A stretch of DNA of 64,000 nucleotides. Origin: Berberis thunbergii. Lineage: Eukaryota > Streptophyta > Magnoliopsida > Ranunculales > Berberidaceae. Where the stretch lies: NCBI GenBank assembly GCA_003290165.1, contig QNQO01009207.1:90115-154114 (forward strand), read 5' to 3'. Positions 43,375 through 54,251 of the stretch are shown piece after piece (positions within the stretch are counted from its first letter, which is position 1; every line of letters starts with the position of its first letter). Below the pieces are notes generated by a model. It had not been told where the DNA came from. It saw only the letters and a program-made list of their open reading frames with translations, and did no database searches. The position numbers and the translations under genes were made by a program.

Positions 43375-46018
43375 CGACGATCCTCGCTCGATCACTAGCC
43401 ACCACGCCACATCCACCCTGCGGTGATCCTCGCTCGATAGAAGGACAGACAGCGCGATCACCTCGTCGTCACTTGCCATCTCACTCGCCGTCCCTAGTTC
43501 CTCCACACAACCAAACATAGCACCTCCTCTATTTCTCTCCCTTTCAGCCAACCCTCAATAGAGCAGCAATAGAGGAGGCCCAACAACACTCCCTCTCCCC
43601 TCACCTTGTCTCGCAGCCGACTAATAACAAAGATCACCACCATCAGCCGCCACCTCACCTTTCTTCCTTATCCATCTCTCTCTCACATCCCAATACGACC
43701 AACGCACACCACCATCAAAACTGAGCAGCCCCTGCTCCTATTCCATTCCACGCCACCATTAAGACACCACCTCCCGTACTTCCTCTTTCATCTCACCTTT
43801 GTCTCTATCTCTTCCGCTTCCTCTGTCCCCCTCTATTCTATTTCCTTCTCTCCCATTCCCGTCACAAATAGAGATGCAACCGAGATGAGCAAGGCAAACT
43901 CCTCCTAGTTTTCTCTTTGTTCCTCTCTCTCTCTCACCCGATCTCTCATTTTCACATTTCTCTCTTGTAGGTGAGTTTGAACGAGGACGCAGCAGGGAAA
44001 AGAAGAAGTAGCTCTCGCAAGGAGCATGAGTAACAAAGGCGCATGAGATTTTTGGCGAGAACCAACTGATTTTTGAAAAATTAATTTGTTATTTGCACCC
44101 TATTACTTATTCTGATCCACCATAGTGCATTTGCACCCTTTCTTGAGATGCGTGCTTGTGCTGAGATGAATTCTACCTACACTGATGTTGTGATCTCATC
44201 CACCATGATCTTCTAGACCTCACGCCGAGGGGAAGATGAAACCACAGAGTTTCCTAGAGTTTGTCGTATTTGAATTTATGTTTTCTATATCTTGAACGTT
44301 AAATACAGTTGATTTATGAATTTCAACAGTTTTCTTTCACTGATTATATCTAGAATAATTATCCAGACTAATTGGTAGTTAGAAGTTCCCTTTGTTGATA
44401 TTCGAAGCCTACTTTAATTAATTAATTTGAATCTGTGATTATGTGTGCCGTAAGAAGACATGCAATGCTAGGGGCTTTGAATTAGTTAAATAAACTTGTG
44501 ATTGTGTGTGTCGTAGAAAGACATGCAATGCTAGGGGATAAGCCTTTGCTGAAATCAATTGCGAACTTAGATTAATATTTAAAATAGTCGTGTTGATTCT
44601 TTAAAACAATAATTTGGATTATACAAATCTCGAAGAACCTGTGGTGGATTCGATGTCTCGGTCCACTCTCTTATCATCTTATCAGTTTAATCTTTAAGTG
44701 TTCAATTTCATTATCTTAATTTAGTAATTTCCATCTGCTGTAACCCCCAACTCTAAATTAGTTTAAATAAGTCTTAGAATTTAACTGTCTCGTCATTCCT
44801 CGTGGGATCGACCTGTATTTGCCACTGTCTACTAGTTAGACAGTCGCACACTTACATTATTACAAGTAGGGTTTATTAACTTATTAATTTAGGTTAATAA
44901 ATCAACTTTCTCCTGCCCTTTTTCTCTCCGTTTCTTCTTTACTGAGCTCCTCGCGAGCTTCTTCTCTGCTTCTCCGTTCTCCTTGCTATGAGCTACTCCA
45001 GTACCTGCAAAAGAGAGGGAGAGATGGAAGAACAGAGAGAGAACAAAGAGACACGAAGGAGGGAAGAGGACGAAGTAGGTGAAGCAGGGGGTGTTGGTCA
45101 GTGCACTCTCTGTGTCTAGGCTGCTCGGTTCTATCGCGAGGTGGCGTGGGTTGCTGAAGAAGAAGAACAAGCAGAAAAAAGAGAGACGAGAAAGAGGGAG
45201 AAAACGATGAAGAGAACAAAGTTGGGAAACAGGGAAGCTCATCCATGTTTCTCCCCTTTAGTGATGTTGGTTTGGAAGTGTGGCTGGATGGTGGTGAGGT
45301 GAAGAAGAGAGGAACAAGGGGGTCATGCTCTTGTGGTGGTGGTGGTTGTGTGGCGTGATGGAATAGGGAGGAGATAGACGTGGAGGATAGGGAGGTGCTC
45401 CCTGTTTTATGCGCGAGGATGTGATGGATGATGGTGGTGCTCGGGGTTGGTTGTTAGAGAGATATCATGGAAGTGAAGGAAGATGAGAGAAAAGGGTTGC
45501 GGTGTGGCTGCTAGTTGTGCGAAACAGGGTGATGGCGAGGTGGGTGATCGCGCTGTCGGTCCTCTTATCGAGCGAGGATCGCCGACAGGGTGGATGTGGC
45601 GTGGTGGCTAGAAAAAGAGAAGGAAGAAGGACACGTAAGAAAAAAGATGGGAGGGAGGCCTTCAAAAGGGGAGAGAACCCGAGGAAAAAGGAGAAATGAA
45701 GCCTAAATATGGTTATCTATCTTTCTCCTGATTATGTTAGGTTTGGGTTTCTAGGTCAGCTTTTGGGCTTGGGCTTAGGTAAAATTTGGTGGATTTGGGT
45801 ATTCGAGTTAGGTTTCGACATGTGATAATCAATTTGTCACCCGTTACTTTGTACCGCCATTTGAACCAACCAATTAATTTGCCGCCTTAACGCGATTTCA
45901 TCGTTTACACTAGAATTCCTACAAAAACATGAAACAAAATAATTAGAATAAAATACAATAATTGAAACACTAACATATATAAATTAAGGGATATATTATG
46001 TAATAATTACGTGAATAT
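43375..46018. mobile_element. Unclassified ~2.6-kb insertion in the 5' LTR with internal inverted repeats
   Basis: The stretch is absent from the 3' LTR, which runs directly from GTAAAGTAAATGGAA to GCATCGCATCTC. Inside, 43392-43560 is an imperfect inverted match to 45625-45460: CTAGCCACCACGCCACATCCACCCTG, GATCCTCGCTCGAT, GACAGCGCGATCACC. Its left arm starts almost at the junction, but the right arm lies about 380 bp inside the right border. The class is therefore unclear. The middle (44690-44830, with CTCGTGGGATCGACCTG) resembles retroelement leader sequence. No transposase was seen. Confidence 0.5.
44412..44540. repeat. ~63-bp imperfect tandem duplication
   Basis: GTGATTRTGTGTG(C/T)CGTA followed by GAAGACATGCAATGCTAGGGG and GAAAGACATGCAATGCTAGGGG appear in tandem. 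Confidence 0.7.
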
Positions 46019-46073
46019 CAGTCACATCTCACTTTGAGATATTTTGGCGTCTTCAAATTGGGGCATGATAGTT

Positions 46074-46085
46074 TGGTATCAGAGC
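46074..46085 (+). other. Primer binding site, initiator-Met tRNA
   Basis: TGGTATCAGAGC three bases after the 5' LTR end. Confidence 0.85.
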
Positions 46086-46199
46086 CATGGTTACACTAAG
46101 CAGCAATGCTTAGCTTGCCTTTGGACGTGAGATTGGGTAGATTAGTTAGAAGTGTTAGTGTGTTGTTTGGTCTCTGTGTTGACCCGAGTTTTATCTTTG

Positions 46200-47344
46200 A
46201 TGGTGATGACGTGTAGAGGATGCCTGCCGTTGGTGCCTTGGGTAGAGTTGAGGGAGGAGTTTGAGAAGTTTGTCAAAGTAAGTCATTTGAGGTATTAGTG
46301 GTTACAACATTGGTTAAGGAGGAGGCATATGTAGCATGGAGAGATACTGAGAATTGGTGAACTTCTGGTAGTGTTGTTCGGATTGATCGAGATCATATAT
46401 ACCAATTTATGAGTTTCAAAGTTTGCAATGGCAATGGTATCCTGATTGCGGTGGCCCAGTTAGAGTTGGTGGTGGTAGAGGCCAGTGGAAAGTCTATCCT
46501 CATAAGGGATAGAGGCCCCAGGTCAAGCAATGCGTATTGAGAGGACGAGACAACAAGATGAGTACCAAAGAGAGATGTAAGAGCCAACAAAGTTCCCAGT
46601 ACCGAGTTTTCGGGGGGCTATGCCTTGTCTTTGTTACATTTTGTGGTAAGTCGGGTCATTTTGCTCGTCGATGACCAACTTAGCCCATTTAGTATGTTCC
46701 TTAGCTGCAGTCGATCTCTTGGGGATGTGGGTGTTCCCGCCCAACCATAATCAGTTCCTGTGTTTGTCGTCGTTCTTTGTCAGGGGAATGTTGAGGGTGA
46801 GTTTAGTTATTTATTTATAATTGTTATATTTTGATACCATGGGATTGTTTTGCATTAGCATCTCTTAGTAATTATATTGAGCATTTCGTAGGAGTGTGGA
46901 TTTATTTGTTTTAAAGTGATAGTAGTTTTTTGTGTTGCTGGTTACCTTGGCTTTGTGGGAAACCCCTAAGTGTGACGATAGTGTAGTTGTGATTTGGGGT
47001 TTTCCCGATGACTTCATTATGGTTGTCGATTTCCTTTCTTGTGGAGATGTAGCTTGAGTGCAGTTTATATGGCTTAGTAGATTTAGATGTGTACGAAATA
47101 AATTGGAAGAGATGAAGGTACATTTGGATTGAGAAGTTGCAGAAGAGTGAGTATGATGATGACATTGCTTCGAACGAACTTTATAATGTTGGCTATTGGA
47201 TGAATTCAATAAACAAAACTATTACTGCCAATGATGGGTTCTCAGGAGTTACGATTTGGATCACGGTGTTTGAGGTGAAACCCTACATTGAAAGAAATAT
47301 TGATAGTTATTTTGAGGTGTGTATGAACTTTTGTGTTTGGCTGA
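46200..47344 (+). pseudogene. Gag/pol relic of the Tekay-like element
   Basis: Degenerate coding sequence. The clearest sign is a zinc-knuckle remnant FCGKSGHFAR near 46645-46675, which fits CX2CGKxGHFARxC of Tekay/Del gag with the first cysteine lost. An open frame of 72 codons (47137-47355) is unrecognised. No aspartic protease or YVDD motif was found. Confidence 0.5.
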
Positions 47345-47352
47345 AGAGTTCT

Positions 47353-48590
47353 TAGGAATGGCAGTGGGGCGGATTTTTACGAATATCTGCCCCATTCGCC
47401 CCGTTTGGGGCGGATTTGGTTAAGAGTGGATAGAGGTTGGGGCGGATACGGATATCCAAATTGTATCCGTTTATTAGTCGGGGCGGATACGAATTTGGCC
47501 ATATCCGCCCCACGGATATCTGTTTAACTGATTAAATTACTATAATGCCCTTGGACTATAAATAGGAAATAAACCCCTCTCACATTCTCATTCACTGTCT
47601 CACAATCTCATTTTGCAATTCGCCTATCACAGAGTGAAGGCTCTCTATGTGCTCGAAGGCTCGAAGCCTCACTGGTGGTCGATCGAAGCCTCTCTGTGGT
47701 CGAGTGTGGTGGTCGATCGAAGCCTGCCCCTCTGGTGGTCGATCGAAGGCTCGAAGGTGGTCGAAGTCGAAGCCTTCCTCTCATTTTTCTCCCCTACTGT
47801 GAGAAAGATCAAGATCTCTGAGATCAAAGATCCCTGCCTCTTTGGTGGTCGATCGAAGGCTCGAAGCCTCACTGGTGGTCGATTGAAGCCTCTCTGTAGT
47901 CGAGTGTGGTGGTCGATCGAAGCCTGCCCCTCTGGTGGTCGATCGAAGGCGGTCGAAGTCGAAGCCTTCCTCTCCTTTTTCTCCCCTACTGTGAGAAAGA
48001 TTAAGATCTCTGAGATCAAAGATCCCTGCCTCTTTGGTGGTCGATCGAAGGCTCGAAGGTGGTCGAAGGGTGGTTGATGTTGAAGCCTTCATCTTCTTTT
48101 TTCCCCTACTGTAAGAAAGATCGAGATCTCTGATATGAGATTTGATATATGAGATCTGAGATCCAGATTCTTTAGATCGATTTTTTTTTTGTTATAATTT
48201 TGTATTTTGATTCTTTAATTCGAATTTGTTTTGTAATTTTTTGTTATAATTTTTGTATCTTTTACTAGTAAGAATCCTTGTGCTTCTTGGATGTTTTTGT
48301 GAGCTTTCGCCCTAATACAATCAATTATGGATAACGATATTTGTTAGCAAGTTTTGAAACATGGTTGATATGAGTTTGATGCTATGATTGGGGCGGGGAC
48401 CCGACAATCCAATAACAGAACTGAAAATCGTAAACGGATTGGCGGGGCCGGGCAGATATCCGCCAATCCACGCAGGGCGGTTATGGTTTTAATTAACTTT
48501 ATAAACGGATTGGCGGGGCGGATTTGGGGATCCATTTTTTATGATGGATCGGGGATGGATTTGCTCAAATCCGCCTCGTTGTCATCCCTA
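47353..48590. mobile_element. Non-autonomous hAT element (1.24 kb) with perfect 8-bp duplication
   Basis: AGAGTTCT flanks both sides (47345-47352 and 48591-48598). The ends TAGGAATGGCAGTGGGGCGG and the inverted TAGGGATGACAACGAGGCGG are imperfect TIRs, followed by many GGCGGAT(A/T) subterminal words. The interior has a tandem duplication and no transposase. The start of a second copy lies at 63747. Confidence 0.92.
47654..48140. repeat. ~195-bp tandem duplication inside the hAT element (about 2.5 copies)
   Basis: Units start CGAAGGCTCGAAG at 47654, 47854 and 48045, and each runs to GATCAAGATCTCTGAGATC. Within units, GGTGGTCGATCGAAG recurs. The ORFs on both strands here (47613-48092) reflect the repeat. 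Confidence 0.85.
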
Positions 48591-48598
48591 AGAGTTCT

Positions 48599-50402
48599 TC
48601 TTGGATTTGTATCAATCATTGGGATCCAAGCTGGGTTATCATCTAGAACAAGTACCTTTTCCAAGGGTTGAAGATCTAGTAGATCGGTTTTTTTGTTTTA
48701 GGAGATCGGTTGAGAAGAACTACAATTAGTCAGGGCAGATGTTAGTAGATCTAACTATTTTTGCAGTGATTTAGTATATGGTTGAGCTAAAGGTTGTGAG
48801 AAAGATTAAATTTTTTAGTTCAATTGCTCTGTTATATTTTAGTTTGGGTTTTGTTAATGTGATTTGATGAATTGATTGTCGTGGTTTTGAGGTGATTTTA
48901 GGGTCTGGGTATTGTTTGTGTTAGTTTAATATGTTGTGTTGATCCTAAAAAAGAAATAAAAATATGAGCTTTCTAAAAGGGGTGGAAGCTTTAGAGTTTC
49001 GATTGGTTTACAATTTTACACTCATGAAGATTGGTTTACAATTTTACATTTATGAAGCATGCAATATACCTTGTTTTGGCTTGAAAGTGTTTGTAGAATT
49101 CGATGAATACTCATTGCTACCAACTTGAAAATTTTGGTGAACTTGCAAATTTGGGATCTTAAGGAGATTTAGGAAAATCGGTCTACAATTGGACCCTTCT
49201 TTTGCAATTATGTGTGAACTTCGTGTGTGTGATGTGAATTCCCTCGAAAAATCGGCTTGGATGTTTTAAAATCTTAAAGGGTTGAGGTGTTGTTAGTGAA
49301 TTGCATGCTTAGAATCTGAGTGGAATTTTCGAGTAGTGAATCGATCGAGTTACCTTTTTTTTGACAAGTATTGCATAGGGTGAAAGATAGTGTGTTTTGG
49401 GGTGCTTATGCTTCAGAAGAATATTCAACTACTGTTTGTTGGACTTCGTCTAAGCTTTGCAAATTTGAAAGATTCTGCTTGTAGAGGGTTCCTTAAGTAA
49501 TCTTGTGAACTGTTTTTGATAGAGTAATGCTCACTAAACAAACTTTAGTAGGATGACGGAAGTATATTTTGAAACATGGCTTTTAGGTCTGTCTTGTGCT
49601 GCATTTCGATGTTCAAAAGTTGTTGTTTTGGAGCTGAATGGGGTTACAATTTATCGCCCAACTATGGCTAATTGCTGGACTACCTGCAAGGACACAATGG
49701 TTATAGTTCGACACCCAAATAGAGTTGCATTGGGACTATTGTGGAGACTGCAATCATGGTGTATTGGATCCGTTGTGTGGTTTGAAACGTGACTGCTTTG
49801 AGACTGTTTTGCGGGCTGAAACAAGGATGTTTCCAGCTGAGTTGGGGAAAGTTTCGATTGGCTTTATAGGGTTGTTTTCAGTTGATCTTGGGGCTGTTTC
49901 AATTGAGTTTAGGAGGGCTTTTTAGCAGATTTTGTTGGGTTGTTTCAGTTGGGTTAAGAGGGCCTAATCGCTTGAAGTTAGGGGTATGTTTTAGTTAGTA
50001 CAAATGCTGGTTAGTTCAGTTTAAGGGTTGTGTGCATGGCTGCTTGTAGTATTGAATTGCCAAAGTCTCATTGCCAAATGGGGTTGTTTGCCGGGTTGTT
50101 TCAAGGCTGATTTGAAAACTTATTTTGGTTGTATTAGGACTGGTTTTGGCTGAGTCTTTTGAGTGTCTTTTGTTTGAGTTTATGATAGTTTTTGGCGTAG
50201 TTTATGACGGGTTGTTAGTTGGGTTTAGTAGAAAGTTTCGGCAGAGTTTTAAAGGCATGTTGTTGTAGGTTTAAAAGTATGTTGTGTGGCTTTTTCGTTT
50301 GCTTTGCCAAGAATCTTCTTCAAAGACTTTTGGTGCTCAATTCTATAGTATTAAGCCCATTGGAATGCATGTAGAGTGCTTCAATTCATGTATTTGTTCC
50401 AA
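48599..50402. other. Retroelement interior without recognised domains
   Basis: Should correspond to pol of the Tekay-like element but is too decayed to read. 49600-50280 is rich in GGGTTGTTT and TTTGGGGC words. No RNA gene was seen. Confidence 0.35.
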
Positions 50403-50565
50403 GGGCGAGGAAACGGGCGAGGGACGTGACGTGGTGGGTGGGGACCGTCCACCTCGCTCGAGATACGTGCATCAAAAATGGCGGCATGCATCTCGAGTGG
50501 AGTGGACGGCTCCCACCCCACCACATCACGTCCCTCGCTGGTTCCCTCGACATTTAGAATTCCTG
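50403..50565. mobile_element. MULE-type MITE with perfect 9-bp duplication
   Basis: TTGTTCCAA flanks it at 50394-50402 and 50566-50574. The arms GCGAGGGACGTGACGTGGTGG and the inverted GCGAGGGACGTGATGTGGTGG pair, giving a near-complete hairpin. The right end carries an extra ~16 bp (rc: CAGGAATTCTAAATGTCGAG) that resembles the end of the 15134 MULE. The left end has lost it. Confidence 0.85.
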
Positions 50566-50574
50566 TTGTTCCAA

Positions 50575-51199
50575 ACTCATTTGTTATTGAATTAAATAAA
50601 AAATGAATGAACTTACCTTCTCAAGGACCCCTTGGGCAAATGAGTTGTATATAGCTACTTATGTCCGTGTCAATCAAATAATTGAAGAACTTATAAGGTT
50701 TGATATTAAAGTTGCAAATTTGATTAGTTTTGTTCAACTAGAACATTTTTATTTACAAAGTGCAGAATATAAGTTATTTATGAAACAAGTATATTAGGGT
50801 ATCGTGGAATAAATTTTATGAGCTGGTTTCAAATGCATTACTATGTTAAGAGATGTATTATTGTGATATAAGTGTGTGTGGGGTGATGCTAGTGAACCTG
50901 ACACTTATGATTGATCGTTAGAGATATGATGCTATTTATGATTATATAATACAATTGAGAATGTCTTATCACTTATCCAAGTCTTGGTTAATTTCCTCCA
51001 ACAAACATAGTTGCAGCAAACATGGTTGATGATTTGGTGGCACCTATGGTTGATGGAAGGCTCACAACTATAAGATTTGATCTCGCCATATAAAAGGAAG
51101 TTGGAAATGCGAGTCATGTGAGACTACAGAACCTGGAAAACGTGATAGTCATTTTGGGTATATTCAATTGTATGTTCCAGTTACATCCATCTAATATGA
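50575..51199. other. Retroelement interior, unassigned
   Basis: Frames 50603-50797 (+) and 50932-51117 (-) are open but show no known domain. Confidence 0.3.
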
Positions 51200-51440
51200 G
51201 TAAGCAAACGATGGTGGCTTGATCTGCATGAAATGCCTAGGATAAGGAGGGCGAAGATCATGCTCGATGGGTAGAAACAAAAATATATCATTTCCAGTGC
51301 AGCATGTAGCCTTTGTGGATTGAGATGAGAGGCAGTTGAGACACAAAACCTCAAACAAGCTAAGGTTCAATGGAGTAATAGGGGGGTGATGCAACTTGGG
51401 AATTAGAATATCGATTTTGGCATTTGCATCCCCATTTTTT
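51200..51440 (+). pseudogene. C-terminal end of pol (chromodomain-like) of the Tekay-like element
   Basis: A frame reads KQAKVQWSNRG shortly before the 3' LTR. Tekay/Del pol ends with a chromodomain-like KVQWxxxxxEEATWE. A further match is AATCTTGAGTAGAGATTTC at about 51468, resembling the pol-end segment AATCTCGGGACGAGATTC seen at 23291. Stops lie on both sides. Confidence 0.45.
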
Positions 51441-51501
51441 CCCTAGTTTTGTTTGTGCTAAGTTTAATCTTGAGTAGAGATTTCTTTTGAGGCGCATATG
51501 A

Positions 51502-52830
51502 TGTAACACCAATAATATTTCTTTACTTAATTTCAAAGTTTTTGCATTAATTAAAGTAGTGTTAAATTTATTTGAATTTAAATTCCTTTTTTAATTTATT
51601 TTGAAATTTTTTAGGTCAGGTGTCCTCAAAATTTCAATGGGGCGAATAACCACACATAATATAAAAGGGAAACTCCTTTTTTCTCGTTTTTCTTCCCCCT
51701 GCACGTGCGAGAGCATAGCTCTCTTCATCTTCTCCTCCGATGAGCTCTGCTTGTATCTGAGACTTTCAATAGATTTCTCCGCATGAATCATTTTCCATCT
51801 TATTCCTTTAACTTTATCTTTATTCCCTTTCCATTGGTTTCCTTTAGCAAAAACATAGAGTAACAGGAAGGGAATCTCGATCGGAGCTGTTGGAGGCTAA
51901 GTTAGTAGCTATGCTTTGATCAGCCTCTATGGTGGAGAAGGTGGTGGTGTTTGAAGCTTGCAAACCCCACATGTAGAGGTGGGTGGGTGCTCGGTTAGAA
52001 ATTTCAGAGAATCAGGGAGGTTCACCGGTGAAAATTAGCATCGTGGTTGCGCAGGTGACTTGTGATACACAGTTCAGTGGCTCTGTGGCACTGCTCCAGT
52101 TAGTCTCCGGTCTACTGCCCTTGTTAGATAAGATCAGGCCGGTGTAGAGTAGTTTTCATAGAGTTTTCACCAAATTTTGGCTTCGTTGAAAGTTATCACC
52201 AAACCAGTTTCCACATTAAGCGATTTTTCAGTCCTTCGCCAGACTGTTCCTTCTTTCTTTCGCAATCTCCGAACAGTTTGCTGATTGTTTGGACTGTTTT
52301 TTGCAATTTTGGGTGTTTGGAGTGATTTCGTGGAGTTGTTTCCCAGTAATTATGCACTCGGTGATTTAGCATTCGGAATGAAAAGTTGTGGCGCGTCATT
52401 AATTTATTATTACGTCTTTGATCCATCTTAGTTGATATTACACATTTTATTTGGGGATAAATGCTTTGCTTCTCCTCATACCAGTTAGTGTTAATTCGTT
52501 TGCTTGTTTTGTGGTAAATGAGTGTATTCTTATCTAGGTGCAGATGGAGTTGCCGGAGGCGTCAGGTGATTTAGTTTTCGTCTACGTGGGGTCTAGGGTT
52601 TTTGGTGTTATATGTAAGTCGTTGTGATTTAGGTGGGTTTGTGAGAACAAATGCAAATATTTAGATTTTATTGTCATTTTTGTATATATTGATGTCAGGT
52701 TTAATTTATTTTGGTCGTATGCCACCTGGCATAACTATTAGCATGTAAAGTAAATGGAATTTTTTTTTTAGAGTTGCATCGCATCTCAGTTTTCAAGATT
52801 TTTCAGTATTTTGGGATTGGGGGCGTGACA
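51502..52830 (+). repeat. 3' LTR (1.33 kb)
   Basis: Starts TGTAACACC and ends GGGCGTGACA. TATA-like ATATAAAAGGG lies near 51659, followed by CCCTGCACGTGCGAG as in the 5' LTR. It lacks about 1 kb present at 41950-42945. Confidence 0.8.
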
Positions 52831-53435
52831 GATTTAGTGTTTGATCCTATGGGAAATATTGGGACTCTTGTCAACAAGTCGGTCTAGGTCCTAACTTACA
52901 TGACAATTCAAATGTTGGCACTCTACTTAGACCTAACCTGAGATTTCAGTTAAATGATTGACCTAAGGGTACCCTATCGAGTCAACCTTAGACCAACCCT
53001 AGAGCCAAGGAGTGAACTAAATAGGAAACCATCTACTCCTAACCTATCTAATGGCGATGTCAACTTCATTGTCACACTTAGGTGTGGAAATAAAAAAGTA
53101 GATAATCAGGTTAGTTCTATAACCCAGGAGTCAAATTGAGCCAACTATTCAAGTCCTAAGAACTTCTCAAACTGTACTTACTCCTTCTAGATTTGAGAAA
53201 TAGTCTATCAAACCCCAATCTAATAAGTAAATGTTGAAGTCTCACCCGCCTTTTCCCTCTCGGTCAGGCTATAACAAAAAGAAATTCATTACAAGGATAT
53301 GTTAAAAGATTTTCAAAATCTAAGAATAGCCATCCCTTTCCTAACAGCAATTAACCAGATCTCTTCAAATGCCAAGTTTGTTAAATACTTAATTAAGAGA
53401 AACCAACATTCCAAGTGAATCCTTTATAGCCTACT
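52831..53435 (+). pseudogene. Athila-like gag, second part
   Basis: Continues the gag interrupted at 41109. FIVTLRCGNKKVDNQ fits the 'AITLRSGKxxD' motif that follows gag in Athila elements. Further on, MLKDFQNLRIAIPFLTAI and NAKFVKYLIKR match the Athila 'LKKLHINIPFxEALxxMPxYxKFxKxIL' region before the protease. Stops and shifts are frequent. It is cut at about 53435 by the broken edge of a CACTA element. Confidence 0.68.
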
Positions 53436-53439
53436 TAAC

Positions 53440-54160
53440 CTTTGGCGTTTCCCAATGTTCTTTTTATCAACCATTTCCAATCTTCTTCTTTTACAAATGG
53501 TGGTCGATTTTGAAGTCGTCCTCATCTGTCTCATGTGTTTCATAATAGTTCTTTTTCAAATCAGATCGATAGTCCCTCCATTTTTCCCCATTTCCTTCAT
53601 TAACAACTTCTTACATCTGGATCATCCCCTATGTCAAACTTCTCCTGAATAAAAGAGCACATTTGATCAAATCTAGCATATGTGACCAATATATATATAT
53701 ATATCACACATATTATAATGATAAGATATATACGTACCAATAACGATTCAAGCATTTTGGCCTTTACATTTTTGTCAAGTTTTTTCCATGATGGCGCAGC
53801 AATAGATGTAATTTGCATGTTTCGAACGACAATTCCTTGTTGAGACGCACATAATGACCTGTGCTCTCCTATTACACAATGTCTGTCATCAATTCCAGGC
53901 TCAGTTTTAATCCTTTTGGTAGACTTGCTACCTTCTGTCCCAATGCTCGTCCACGTGCTTTCCTATTCCTGGTGCTACCTATGTAAAAGAAATTATTAAT
54001 GTTAAAAATTGTAAATTTTAAGTACAATTCTATAAGAAAAATGGAGCTTTATATTGTTTAGACTGAGTAAAAATACCAGAAGAACTTGACTCAACATTAT
54101 GGGACGACTCCTCTGACCTATCATTTGTCGGTGGTCTTGGGGCGCCATACCTGAAAAATG
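53440..54160 (-). pseudogene. PF03004-type (Ptta/En-Spm) second CACTA protein, truncated
   Basis: The pieces read YGAPRPPTND, then TRNRKARGRALGQKV. After a break come MQITSIAAPSWKKLD and, beyond an AT-rich intron-like gap (53690-53740), FDQMCSFIQEKFDIGDDPD. The last piece is LMKEMGKNWRDYRSDLKKNY. This fits the plant transposase family PF03004 ('RGP..G..L'; 'W......K..IW....KFDI'; 'MG..WR.YKS.LKK.YF'), the small partner of TNP2. The C-terminal part is missing at the broken element border. Stops interrupt it. Confidence 0.6.
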
Positions 54161-54251
54161 CACAAAAAGTGAGCTAGTGCCATAACATAATAAAATAATA
54201 CATTATAACATTTGATGACTTTCAATTACCATATTTCAAACATCAACTCTC

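Larger units (their letters stand above)
41110..46070 (+). repeat. 5' LTR, interrupted by a 2.6-kb insertion
   Basis: 41110-43374 aligns with the 3' LTR: GCATTAATTA.AGTGTTAAATTT, TATAAAAG at about 41281, CCCTGCACGTGC. Compared with the 3' LTR it has an extra ~1 kb (about 41950-42945), or the 3' copy lost it. After the insertion, 46019-46070 completes the LTR. Confidence 0.75.
41110..52830 (+). mobile_element. Long-LTR Tekay/Del-like retrotransposon, decayed and with nested insertions
   Basis: The 5' LTR starts TGTAACACTT (41110) and ends GGGCATGATA (46070). An iMet primer site follows at 46074. The 3' LTR starts TGTAACACC (51502) and ends GGGCGTGACA (52830). Only traces of gag (zinc knuckle, about 46640) and of the pol end (about 51310-51400) remain. 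It inserted into an Athila-like gag, which continues on both sides. The flanking pentamers CTCAG and GATTT do not match, so the target duplication is lost or the ends recombined. Confidence 0.78.

Noticed and set aside
47613..48092. 154-codon frame with repeated GGRSK
   Set aside because: It is the translation of the 195-bp tandem duplication in the hAT element; no domain.
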